Positions 44,164 to 51,552 of a stretch of 64,000 bases of DNA are shown here, one piece after another. The stretch comes from Burkholderiales bacterium (GTDB lineage: Bacteria > Pseudomonadota > Gammaproteobacteria > Burkholderiales > Burkholderiaceae_C). Made by a program: the position numbers and the translations under genes. The notes under the pieces were generated by a model, which was given only the letters and a program-made list of their open reading frames with translations, was not told where the DNA came from and ran no database searches. The DNA is taken from positions 81,953 through 145,952 of the forward strand of contig RXJV01000036.1 in the NCBI GenBank assembly GCA_003963075.1, read 5' to 3'. Within the stretch, counting starts at the first letter, position 1. Every line of letters begins with the position of its first letter.

Positions 44164-44796
44164 ATGTATTCGGTCAAAGAACTCTTCTACACGCTGCAAG
44201 GCGAGGGCGCCCAGGCGGGCCGGGCCGCGGTGTTCTGCCGCTTTGCCGGCTGCAACCTCTGGAGCGGCCGCGAGCAGGACCGGGCCACGGCGGTCTGCAG
44301 CTTCTGCGACACCGACTTCGTCGGCACCGACGGCGAGGGCGGCGGCAAGTTCGCCACGGCTGACGCACTGGCCGATGCCATCGTCAAGGCCTGGCCCGAC
44401 CGCGACGGCGGCCGGCGCTACGTGGTGTGCACCGGCGGTGAGCCGCTGCTGCAGCTGGACACGCCGCTGATCGACGCGCTGCACGCCCGCGGCTTCGAGG
44501 TGGCCGTGGAAACCAACGGCACCCAGCCCGCGCCGCCGGGGCTGGACTGGATCTGCGTCAGCCCCAAGGCCGACGCGCCGCTGCTGCTGACCTCGGGCCA
44601 CGAGCTGAAGCTGGTCTACCCGCAGCCGCTGGCCCAGCCGGAGCGCTTTGCCGCGCTGAACTTCCAGCACTTCTTCCTGCAGCCGATGGACTCGGTGCTG
44701 CAGCGCGAGCACACCAAGGCCGCCGTGGCCTACTGCATGGCCCACCCGCAGTGGCGGCTGTCGGTGCAGATGCACAAGGTGGTGGGGATTGCTTGA
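44164..44796 (+). CDS. queE: 7-carboxy-7-deazaguanine synthase
   Basis: A 210-residue radical-SAM enzyme that ring-contracts carboxytetrahydropterin to carboxydeazaguanine in queuosine synthesis. The cluster motif is the proteobacterial CNLWSGREQDRATAVCSFC form, in which C-x14-C-x2-C replaces the standard CxxxCxxC. Further SAM-binding features are VCTGGEPLLQLD, EVAVETNGTQ and CVSPKAD. It follows the triple QueD-like gene after 87 nt, most of it repeat copy B, so queD-queE is likely an operon. Confidence 0.95.
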   Translation: MYSVKELFYTLQGEGAQAGRAAVFCRFAGCNLWSGREQDRATAVCSFCDTDFVGTDGEGGGKFATADALADAIVKAWPDRDGGRRYVVCTGGEPLLQLDTPLIDALHARGFEVAVETNGTQPAPPGLDWICVSPKADAPLLLTSGHELKLVYPQPLAQPERFAALNFQHFFLQPMDSVLQREHTKAAVAYCMAHPQWRLSVQMHKVVGIA

Positions 44797-44819
44797 AGGT
44801 TTGGGCTTGAGGCGGCGTT

Positions 44820-44877
44820 AACGTGAAAGTGAGCGGACGCCGCAGGCGGTCCGCTCCAATGGCAGGTTAGAGCGCAT
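44820..44877 (-). other. attC-like recombination site (integron cassette end)
   Basis: On the minus strand: CTCTAAC (44873-44867), then a spacer, an 8-bp perfect stem GAGCGGAC/GTCCGCTC around CGCCTGCGG, a spacer ACTTTCAC, and GTTAACG (44824-44818). This follows the attC plan (RYYYAAC ... stem ... GTTRRRY), with AAC/GTT ends pairing and one or two mismatches to each consensus. The TAA stop of the adjacent gene lies inside the CTCTAAC box, as in gene cassettes. A degenerate site is likely. Confidence 0.5.
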
Positions 44878-45283
44878 GTTGCTGCGCCCCTTGAACGATG
44901 GTCCTGAAGTGCTCAGGCAGCCTTTCGACATAGAACCACCCAATCTTGCCGAAGGCGTCGAGTTCGAGCTGAATGAGACCTGTGCCCACAGGAACTTGCA
45001 CACGCTCGAAATCACGGACCTCAAGTAGCTTGCGCTCCTCGTACGTAAGGCGCGGCACAGGGTAGGCAAGAAAGGAAAACGACGCTGGAGAGCCGGAGAC
45101 GATTTGAGGAGGCAGAACGACCCTCGCCAATTCAATGGCCAAGTCCAAGCGCCCGATAGCTTGGCACCCTGTTGTAGCAGCACGGGCAAATGCCGGACAA
45201 ACGTCAGCAAGAAGCGGCCGGTCGACGATCCACGGATCTTCCATGTGCTCTAGCGTGTTCTGGAGCGACACCCTTTGCTCCAT
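44867..45283 (-). CDS. Hypothetical protein, possible integron cassette gene
   Basis: A 138-residue protein if started at ATG 45283 (MEQRVSLQNTLEHMEDPWIV); ATG 45340 would add 19 residues, and the ATG at 45244 is also possible. No Shine-Dalgarno site singles one out. The end reads IGWFYVERLPEHFRTIVQG. No signal peptide, membrane segment or known motif is seen. Codon use is much less GC-rich than the neighbours and its stop falls inside an attC-like site, so it looks foreign. Confidence 0.6.
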   Translation of the reverse strand: MEQRVSLQNTLEHMEDPWIVDRPLLADVCPAFARAATTGCQAIGRLDLAIELARVVLPPQIVSGSPASFSFLAYPVPRLTYEERKLLEVRDFERVQVPVGTGLIQLELDAFGKIGWFYVERLPEHFRTIVQGAQQHAL

Positions 45284-45404
45284 AAAAAAGTGCAGGGCGT
45301 TGCAAGTGGTTGATCCCGCACGACTATGCCAACAAAACATCGACAAAAGCAGCAGCGCATGGCACCGGATTGAGGATGCCTTCTGCCGGGTGGGCTGCGT
45401 TCCT

Positions 45405-46124
45405 TCAGCAACCAATCTCCACCGCCTGCAGCACCCGCCCGTCCGTCGCGTCCACCGCCACCGCCATCCAGTGGCTGGCATGACCCGCCTCGCCGGCCTG
45501 CACCGGCACCGCCCAGGCTGCGCGCCCACCACCCTCCCAGGCGGGAAGCCTCACGTACTCACGCACCACGCGGTCGTGGTTCAGCGTCTCGCCACGGTTC
45601 TCGCCCGCCTTGACGCGGCTTTGGTGGCCGTCTTCCAGCCGCGCCCACCAGACCTGGATGCGGGCCGGCGCGCCAGCCAGCGCTTCGGCGCTCAACTGCA
45701 GCTCGCCGCCCGACGGGCGGGCCCAGGACAGCCGCACCCGCGCCGGCTCGCTGGACGCAGCCGGCAGGCTGGCGCCGCGCCAGTCGCGCCCATTGACGAC
45801 GATCTGCGGTGTGTAGGCATAGCGCGAGCCGTTGACGCCGACGCCCTGCTTCTGGCGCTCGGTGTAGGCGGGGCTGGCGAAGCGGTCGGGCCAGCCGAGG
45901 CCGTTCCAGTAGTCCACATGGAAGGCCGCTGCGATGAGGCCGGGCTGGCCCTTGAGGTTGCTGAGCCAGCGGTCGGCTGGCGGGCAGGAGGAGCAGCCCT
46001 CGGAGGTGTAGAGCTCGACGACGCGGGGCACGGTGGCTCCGCTGTGCGCCTGGGCGGCGGGGCAGGTCTGGGCATCTGCGGCGGGCAGGGCCAGGACGAT
46101 CAGGGTGGGCAGCAGCAGCTTCAT
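45405..46124 (-). CDS. DUF1223-family exported protein (thioredoxin-like)
   Basis: A 239-residue protein with a signal peptide (MKLLLPTLIVLALPAADA). The DUF1223 hallmark VVELYTSEGCSSCPPADRWL carries a CSSC pair resembling a thioredoxin-type site, followed by AAAFHVDYWNGLGWPDRFASP and RYAYTPQIVVNGRDW. It is thought to be a periplasmic redox-related protein, but its function is not established. A terminator of the upstream OmpW unit lies before it, so it likely has its own promoter. Confidence 0.88.
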   Translation of the reverse strand: MKLLLPTLIVLALPAADAQTCPAAQAHSGATVPRVVELYTSEGCSSCPPADRWLSNLKGQPGLIAAAFHVDYWNGLGWPDRFASPAYTERQKQGVGVNGSRYAYTPQIVVNGRDWRGASLPAASSEPARVRLSWARPSGGELQLSAEALAGAPARIQVWWARLEDGHQSRVKAGENRGETLNHDRVVREYVRLPAWEGGGRAAWAVPVQAGEAGHASHWMAVAVDATDGRVLQAVEIGC

Positions 46125-46168
46125 GCCCCTGTGTCGTGCAAAGCGGACCAACCTGACAGCGGGCCACG

Positions 46169-46191
46169 AAAAAGGGAGCCCTTGGGCTCCC
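46169..46191 (-). terminator. Rho-independent terminator after the OmpW gene
   Basis: GGGAGCCC (46174-46181) and GGGCTCCC (46184-46191) form a perfect 8-bp stem with a 2-nt loop. On the minus strand it is followed by five T (46173-46169), so it ends transcription of the outer-membrane protein gene upstream. Confidence 0.8.
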
Positions 46192-46213
46192 TCCGGACGG
46201 ACGCTCAGGCCAG

Positions 46214-46367
46214 CTCATGCCGGCTGGCTTGCAGGCCAACCGGCTTTCGCCAAGCTTCGAGCTGGTGGCCGACGGTAGTCTCGGTCCTGGCCCATGCCGG
46301 CTGGCCTGCATGCCAGCCGGCCTTCGCCAGGCGTCGAACAGGCCGCAGGGCCTGTTCTCGGTCCTGG
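46214..46367. repeat. Two 77-bp imperfect tandem repeats in the OmpW 3' region
   Basis: CATGCCGGCTGGC occurs at 46216 and 46293, and TCGGTCCTGG at 46281 and 46358, both 77 nt apart, with intervening sequence also similar. Each unit can fold into GC-rich hairpins (GGCTGGC...GCCAGCC type). The second unit reaches to within 2 nt of the OmpW stop codon, and the terminator follows. Confidence 0.7.
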
Positions 46368-46368
46368 C

Positions 46369-47046
46369 TCAGAACCGGTAGCCGACGCCGAACTTGATGG
46401 ACACGGGGTCCAGCGTGGTTTCGATGGTTTGGCCGGTCGACAGGCTGCCGGTGGTCTTGATGAAGGTCTTGGTGACCGACAGGCTGGCGGACCAGTCCTT
46501 GGTCAGGTTGTAGGCACCACCGAACTCGAGGGTGGCACCGAGACGGCTCTTCATCGACAGCGTCGTGGGGTTGCTGGGCGTGCCGCCGGTGATGCCCGAC
46601 AGCACTGCGGTGGCCTTGGGCTTGTAGAAGTAGCCATAGGTCAGGCCGGCCCCGAAGAAGGGGCGGAAGCTGCTGCTCGCCTCGCCGAAGCGGTACTGGG
46701 CCAACAGCGTGGCAGGCAAGGACTTGACGGTACCCAGCTTGCCGACGCCCTGGATAGCCCCGGCGCCGACAACGTCGTGCGTGAACGGGGCCGAGATCGG
46801 CAGGTCAATGCTGATGTTGTCGGTCCAGTAATAGGTGATGCCGCCGACGAAGGATGTGGCCTTGTTCACATCGATCTTGGTGCCCGGCAGGCTGGGCGCG
46901 GTGAGGTCGGCGCTATCGACCTTGGGCGTGATCTGGGCCGCACCGCCATAAACGACGATGCTGCCGGCGGATTGGGCTTGGGCGCCACCGATCGCAAAGA
47001 GGGTGGTCAGGGCGGCGGCCGCACCGAGGAGGAGTTTGGTTTTCAT
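46369..47046 (-). CDS. OmpW-family outer-membrane protein
   Basis: A 225-residue beta-barrel protein. The start at 47046 has AAGGAG about 9 nt before it. A signal peptide (MKTKLLLGAAAALTTLFAIGGAQAQ) is followed by OmpW features: NKATSFVGGITYYWTDNISIDLPISAPFTHDV, the RPFFGAGLTYGYFY strand pair and a C-terminal aromatic ending (KFGVGYRF) recognised by the outer-membrane assembly machinery. OmpW proteins form small hydrophobic channels. Its 3' region holds two 77-bp repeats and a terminator. Confidence 0.9.
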   Translation of the reverse strand: MKTKLLLGAAAALTTLFAIGGAQAQSAGSIVVYGGAAQITPKVDSADLTAPSLPGTKIDVNKATSFVGGITYYWTDNISIDLPISAPFTHDVVGAGAIQGVGKLGTVKSLPATLLAQYRFGEASSSFRPFFGAGLTYGYFYKPKATAVLSGITGGTPSNPTTLSMKSRLGATLEFGGAYNLTKDWSASLSVTKTFIKTTGSLSTGQTIETTLDPVSIKFGVGYRF

Positions 47047-47075
47047 GGGATGTCTCCTTGAGGTCAGTGCCTGGC

Positions 47076-48263
47076 TTACAGCCAGCCCTTGTTGGACAAG
47101 GCCTTGCCAATGAGCTGCTGCGTCAGCTGGTGGCCATAGAGGGTCGGGTGGAAGCTGTCGGAAAAGGCGTAGCTCTTCCACCAGTCAGCACCACCGGTTG
47201 CGCCGGAGGGCGGTGCAGCCGACAGCGCTGCCGATGTGCAGGTCGGGAAGGTGTAGGTCGGCAGGCCATCGCTGCCCGTGCCGGTGATGGGGCAGGCGGG
47301 CGTGGAGACGTTCTGCAGGCCGTACTGGTTGGTCGAGCCCGCCGGAATAGGCGCCAAGACCTGGTCCTGGAAGGCCTTGTAGAAGTCGATCACGATGACG
47401 TTGTCGTTGCCCGCGAACTTGGTGGCCAGTTCGGTGTTGAAGGCGGTCATCCAGGCCTGGAAAAGGCTCTGAGACTGTGCGCGAGCCGTGGCGCCAGCCG
47501 TGCCGCCGCCATAGGCCTTCGCGATGCCGTCCAGCACCATCTGGAAGCGCGGCGTGTAAGTGATGTCGGGAATGTTCATCACGACCACACGCGTTGCGCC
47601 CTTGTCGAGCACGCTGGCCTTGATGGAGGCGTAGAACTTGTCCGCCAGCGCGGTCATGTAGGCGGCGCCAATCTGGCCGGTGGTGGTGGCGCCACCGGCA
47701 AGTGCCGTGCCGATCTGGGTCGGGGTCAGCAGGGTGCCGAGTAAGGCGGCATAGCTGGCGGCGCTGTCCGTAGGCGCCTTGAGGTAGGCACCCACGAGGT
47801 CAGCCGCGTCATTGCCGCCACCGTCGATGATGACAAGGTCGGCCGCTGTGTAGCTCCCCAGCGAGGCATAGGTGGCCATCTGGGTGCCGATGTTCAGTGG
47901 GTTGGCCGGGCTCGCGCCAGTGCCGGTGTAGGTGATGCGCCCGCCGCCGATGGCGAAGTTGGTGCAGCCACTCTTGGCCGTGTTGGCGGCAAATGTCGTG
48001 CCGGTGAAGGTGTAAAAGTTGCAGAGCGTCTGGCCATAGGCCGCTGCGACGCGTTCGACGTAGATCGGGTTGTTGGCGTCCTGGATCGTGAACTTGTAGC
48101 CGAAAGTACCGCTGTCCTGGAGGCTGTCGCCGAAGACCTTGACCGAGGAAATGCTGACCTTGGGCGTCGTATCTGCCGTACTGCCGCCGCCGCAACCAGC
48201 CACCATCAGGCTGGCCAACAACGCCGCGGTCGCCGCGGCTGTCCGGGTGAGGAAGGGTTTCAT
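47076..48263 (-). CDS. SGNH/GDSL-family lipoprotein hydrolase
   Basis: A 395-residue protein with a lipobox (LASLMVAGC), so it is membrane-anchored outside the cytoplasm. GGAG precedes the ATG at 48263. GDSL-fold blocks: FGDSLQDSG (nucleophile Ser), NFAIGGGRIT, IDGGGNDAADL (oxyanion Asn) and FSDSFHPTLYGHQL (catalytic Asp-x-x-His). It is likely an esterase or lipase. Low-complexity Ala/Gly/Thr-rich segments occur throughout. The OmpW gene follows on the same strand after 29 nt, so the two may be cotranscribed. Confidence 0.9.
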   Translation of the reverse strand: MKPFLTRTAAATAALLASLMVAGCGGGSTADTTPKVSISSVKVFGDSLQDSGTFGYKFTIQDANNPIYVERVAAAYGQTLCNFYTFTGTTFAANTAKSGCTNFAIGGGRITYTGTGASPANPLNIGTQMATYASLGSYTAADLVIIDGGGNDAADLVGAYLKAPTDSAASYAALLGTLLTPTQIGTALAGGATTTGQIGAAYMTALADKFYASIKASVLDKGATRVVVMNIPDITYTPRFQMVLDGIAKAYGGGTAGATARAQSQSLFQAWMTAFNTELATKFAGNDNVIVIDFYKAFQDQVLAPIPAGSTNQYGLQNVSTPACPITGTGSDGLPTYTFPTCTSAALSAAPPSGATGGADWWKSYAFSDSFHPTLYGHQLTQQLIGKALSNKGWL

Positions 48264-48633
48264 CGTTGTCTCCTGGGCGACACCGCTGCTGCGGCACTTT
48301 CAAATTAGGGATGGCAACTCTAGCCCCAGCGCTCCGTGTGACTGTTTTTTTTAAACGCCAAAGATGTAAAGAAGAACCCTGAGTGATGGGCTTGAGCAAG
48401 TCTGTGGATGCCGGCAGGACAAGTCCGCAGATATCCACAGACCAAGGCCAGTCGGGGAAGTTGTTCCCAAACGCGAACGCGGCCATCCGGGGCTGGACCC
48501 ACATGCTTGTGCGTCTTGCAAACGCTGGTGGCAGCAGAGTTTTTTTGCCTTGTCCACAGCGCGGGCCGGCCCCTACTACGACCACCAGTTTCAAATCTTG
48601 AAGACAGTCTTGAATACCAAGGACACTGCCGGC
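48264..48633. other. Intergenic region with DnaA-box-like repeats
   Basis: About 370 nt between divergent genes. TCTGTGGAT (48401-48409) and ATCCACAGA (48433-48441) form a perfect 9-bp inverted repeat, and each contains a sequence close to a DnaA box (GCATCCACA and ATATCCACA versus TTATCCACA). A third box-like TTGTCCACA is at 48550-48558. A run of eight T lies near 48345-48352. There is no gene call in this interval. Confidence 0.5.
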
Positions 48634-48948
48634 ATGGATGTCCATGCCCTGCAACTGCGCCTGCGCCGCTTCGCCGCCGAGCGCGGCTGGCAGCCTTACC
48701 AAACCCCCAAGAACCTCGCGATGGCGATGACGGTCGAAGCGGCCGAGCTGCTGGAGATCTTCCAGTGGCTGACCGCCGAGCAGTCGCTGCAGCTCAGCGA
48801 CGATCAGCGCCGTCATCTGGGCGAGGAGCTGGCCGATGTGCTGCTCTACCTGGTGCAGATTGCCGACCATGGCGGCGTCGACCTGGAAGCCGCCGTCGAG
48901 CGCAAGCTGGCTTTGAATGCGATCAAGTACCCGCCCCAGGCGTCTTGA
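48634..48948 (+). CDS. MazG-like nucleotide pyrophosphohydrolase
   Basis: A 104-residue protein starting at ATG 48634. The MazG metal motif is present as EAAELLEIFQWL and, after the usual gap, GEELADVLLYLVQIAD, supplying the acidic residues that bind magnesium. Small single-domain members are dCTP pyrophosphatase-like house-cleaning enzymes. It overlaps the downstream exonuclease gene by one base (TGATG, 48946-48950), so translation is coupled. Confidence 0.9.
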   Translation: MDVHALQLRLRRFAAERGWQPYQTPKNLAMAMTVEAAELLEIFQWLTAEQSLQLSDDQRRHLGEELADVLLYLVQIADHGGVDLEAAVERKLALNAIKYPPQAS

Positions 48949-49601
48949 TGGAGACGATTGCCGTCATCGACTTCGAGACCACGGGCCTCGGGCCGAACCA
49001 GGGTGGCCGAGCGACCGAGATCGCGGCCGTGCTGGTGCGCGGCGGTCAGGTGGTGGACCGTTTCGCCAGCCTGATGAAAACCGGGGCCTGGGTGCCGCCA
49101 CAGATTGAGGCCTTGACCGGCATCAGCAACGCGATGCTGGCCGCCGCGCCGGAGGCGGCCGGCGTGATGCAGGAGCTGGCCCGCTTCACACGCGGCTGCC
49201 CGCTGGTGGCGCATAACGCGAGCTTTGACCGGGGTTTCTGGCAGGCCGAGATGCAGCGTGCCGGCCTGGCGCCCGATCCGGCCCATGAGTTCGCCTGCAC
49301 CGTGCTGCTGACCCGCCGGCTCTGGCCCGAAGCCACCAGCCATTCGCTCGGCGAACAGGTGCGTTTTCATGGGTTGAGCTATGGTGGGCGGGCCCACCGC
49401 GCGCTGGCCGACGCGCTGGTGACGGCGGAGCTGCTGCTGAAGGTGCAGTCCGAGCTCGCACGCCGCTTCGCGCTGGACCTCGGCGATCAGCCGGTCGACC
49501 ACGCGCTGCTGGCCATGCTGCAGCGCACGCCGGTGCGCTGGCTCAGGCGCGGCCTGGTCGAGCACCTGAGGGCGCGGCGGGCGCGTCAGCCACTGGCTTG
49601 A
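48948..49601 (+). CDS. DnaQ-like DEDDh 3'-5' exonuclease
   Basis: A 217-residue exonuclease. ExoI is VIDFETTGLGPN (Asp-Glu pair), ExoII is CPLVAHNASFDRGFW (Asp), and ExoIII is YGGRAHRALADALVTAELL (His plus Asp), so it belongs to the DEDDh group with the DNA polymerase III epsilon-subunit fold. It may trim nucleic acid ends or act in RNA processing. It is coupled to the MazG-like gene, which hints at nucleotide-pool or DNA-quality control. Confidence 0.9.
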   Translation: METIAVIDFETTGLGPNQGGRATEIAAVLVRGGQVVDRFASLMKTGAWVPPQIEALTGISNAMLAAAPEAAGVMQELARFTRGCPLVAHNASFDRGFWQAEMQRAGLAPDPAHEFACTVLLTRRLWPEATSHSLGEQVRFHGLSYGGRAHRALADALVTAELLLKVQSELARRFALDLGDQPVDHALLAMLQRTPVRWLRRGLVEHLRARRARQPLA

Positions 49602-49694
49602 GCGCAGGAAAAAATTCTGTCAAGGGGCTGCCGATCGGGCCTGGACAAGGACAATCTCGCCCTTTCGTGCCCCGTGTTGCTCAAGAAGAATTCC

Positions 49695-50213
49695 ATGTCC
49701 GTGATCCAGGTTCGCCCCGCCACCCTGCGCGATGCCAAGGCCATCGCCGAGATCCATGTCGCCTCCAGCCAGGATGCCTACAAGGCTCTGCTGCCGGCCG
49801 CCGCGCTGGATGCGATGTCGGTGCAAAAGCGCCAGGCCTTCTGGCGCGAGGCCATCGACCTGTGCGAGCCGCAGGTGATCGTGGCCCATCTGGACAACAA
49901 GATCATGGGCTTTGCCGGCTTCGACCGTTCGCGCGACAAGGGCACGCCGGCCACGACTGGCGAAGTCTGGGCGCTGTTTGCCGACCCGGTGCACTGGGAC
50001 AAGGGCGTCGGCCTGGCGCTGTGGGATGCCACGCGCGACGGCCTGCAGGAAGAAGGCTGCACCAAGGCCACGCTGTGGTGCTATCTGCGCAACGAGCGCG
50101 CGCTGCGCTTCTTCGAACTGGCCGGCTTCAAGCGCGAGATGGGCAGTGCCCGCACGACCGAGGTTGGCGGCCAGCGCGTCGAAGAGATCCGGCTGTTCCG
50201 TTCGCTGGTCTGA
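49695..50213 (+). CDS. GNAT-family N-acetyltransferase
   Basis: A 172-residue acetyltransferase. ATG 49695 (MSVIQVRPATLRDAKAIAEIHVASSQDAYKALL) is preferred over GTG 49674 because of its AAGAAGAA ribosome site and family start. Motif A region is VWALFADPVHWDKGVGLALWDATRDGL, and motif B is TKATLWCYLRNERALRFFELAGFKREMG. The substrate is unknown. A terminator of the convergent PEP-CTERM gene follows. Confidence 0.88.
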   Translation: MSVIQVRPATLRDAKAIAEIHVASSQDAYKALLPAAALDAMSVQKRQAFWREAIDLCEPQVIVAHLDNKIMGFAGFDRSRDKGTPATTGEVWALFADPVHWDKGVGLALWDATRDGLQEEGCTKATLWCYLRNERALRFFELAGFKREMGSARTTEVGGQRVEEIRLFRSLV

Positions 50214-50249
50214 GTTCGCGCATGCCGTTCCGGCGCTGACCGGGACACA

Positions 50250-50272
50250 AAAAAAGCGCCCCGCGGGGCGCT
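50250..50272 (-). terminator. Rho-independent terminator of the PEP-CTERM gene
   Basis: AGCGCCCC (50255-50262) and GGGGCGCT (50265-50272) form a strong stem. The adjoining A-run just before it on the plus strand becomes a T-run after the hairpin on the minus strand, so it terminates the minus-strand PEP-CTERM gene. The plus side has only TTT, so it is a weak terminator for the acetyltransferase gene. Confidence 0.82.
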
Positions 50273-50294
50273 TTGCTGTTCAGGCCAAGCAGCT

Positions 50295-51455
50295 TCAGCC
50301 GCGACGGCGACGCGCCATGAAGGCCACGGCCAGCAGGCCGGACAGCATCAGCGCATAGGTCTGGGGCTCGGGGATGGGCGCCAGGGCCACACCACGGAAA
50401 GCCGTGTTGTTGGCTGCCGTGGCGAGGGTCGTCAGGCTGCCAGAGAGCGTGCTGGTTGCGGCGCCAACATCGGTGAAGCCGTAGAGCACACCACCGCCCG
50501 TGGGGCCGCTGCCGCCGCCGCCAACGGCGAACAGCGAGACGCTGCCGTTCGCATTGACGGAACCAGTGAGTCCGCGCAGCGTGGCTGCGCTGCCGACCGT
50601 GCCCTTCAAGCTCCAGGTCGTGCCGTTGAAGCTGTATTTCTGCAGGCCGCCATTGCCATTGAGACCATCGTCAGCGACGTACAGCGTGTCCAAACCCGCG
50701 ACGTTGGGGTTCAGGTCGGCCATGAAGAAGGCGTAGGGGCTCGACGCGTTGGTACCTGTGGGCAGACCCGGCAGAGCGTTCATCACATTGCCGGAGTTCG
50801 TCGGCGTGCCCGCGCCGATGGTGGCGTAGTGCAAGCCGTTGCCGGAGCTGTTGCCGACATAGATTTGACCGTTGAAGATTTCCAACTGACGGTTGTTCGT
50901 CACTGTGCTGGAGACGACTGTGCCGTTGCCGGTGCTGCCCACTGTGGTCGCCACGACGCCCGTCGTCGCGCCAGCCACCCACAGCTGGTTGCCATCAGTG
51001 CTGACAGCGCTGCGGATGTTGTTTTTGTCGAAGTTGTTACCCAGTCCGGTCGTGGTGTTCACGCTGCCATTGGCACCAACGACGCCGACGACGCGGGTGA
51101 CGCTGGCGGCCGTGCTGCTGGCCACGCCCGCCGTACCGACAGCGGCGTTGTACCCGGTCAGCACCAGGGACTTGCCGTCAGCGGACAGCGTCATCAGGCC
51201 CTCGGACGTGGCCGTGCCGCTGGCGGTCAGCGCAAAGCTTGCGCCGTTGGCCAGCGTGGGCAGGGCGATGCTCTGCACCAGGGTGCCGTTGGTGGTGTAT
51301 TCGTCGATGAAGACGGCCGTGGCGGCGCTGCTGAGGCTGCTGCCGCCGGTGCCAACGCGGTAGATCGCGATGTCGCCAGCCTTGAAAGCGGCAGCCTGCG
51401 CGGACGGTGCCAGGGCCGCGGCGCCGAGAGCCAGCGCGATAACGGTCTTGTTCAT
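50295..51455 (-). CDS. PEP-CTERM sorting-domain exported protein
   Basis: A 386-residue protein. ATG 51455 follows AAGGAG. A signal peptide (MNKTVIALALGAAALAPSAQA) precedes a Gly/Ser/Thr/Asn-rich body with no recognised enzyme motif. The C-terminus has the PEP-CTERM anchor: IPEPQTYALMLSGLL, a short membrane segment and the basic tail ARRRRG. Exosortase (EpsH/XrtA-like) would process it, often along with an exopolysaccharide locus. No exosortase gene is in the window. Confidence 0.9.
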   Translation of the reverse strand: MNKTVIALALGAAALAPSAQAAAFKAGDIAIYRVGTGGSSLSSAATAVFIDEYTTNGTLVQSIALPTLANGASFALTASGTATSEGLMTLSADGKSLVLTGYNAAVGTAGVASSTAASVTRVVGVVGANGSVNTTTGLGNNFDKNNIRSAVSTDGNQLWVAGATTGVVATTVGSTGNGTVVSSTVTNNRQLEIFNGQIYVGNSSGNGLHYATIGAGTPTNSGNVMNALPGLPTGTNASSPYAFFMADLNPNVAGLDTLYVADDGLNGNGGLQKYSFNGTTWSLKGTVGSAATLRGLTGSVNANGSVSLFAVGGGGSGPTGGGVLYGFTDVGAATSTLSGSLTTLATAANNTAFRGVALAPIPEPQTYALMLSGLLAVAFMARRRRG

Positions 51456-51526
51456 GGGTTGCTCCTTGGGCGACGGGCGCACTGTCCGGCCTGGCAGTGA
51501 AGGCGGCATGACAGCCTGATCCGGAC

Positions 51527-51551
51527 GGATCCCCCCCAAGTGAGGGGGTCC
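51527..51551 (-). terminator. Hairpin after the HNH-like gene
   Basis: GGATCCCCC and GGGGGTCC can pair across CCAAGTGA, just after the stop of the minus-strand HNH-like gene. It has no T-run, so a terminator role is only possible. Confidence 0.35.
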
Positions 51552-51552
51552 T

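Noticed and set aside
48401-48558. Replication origin
   Set aside because: Three imperfect DnaA-like boxes alone are not enough; there is no AT-rich unwinding region or neighbouring dnaA, dnaN, parA or gidA gene.
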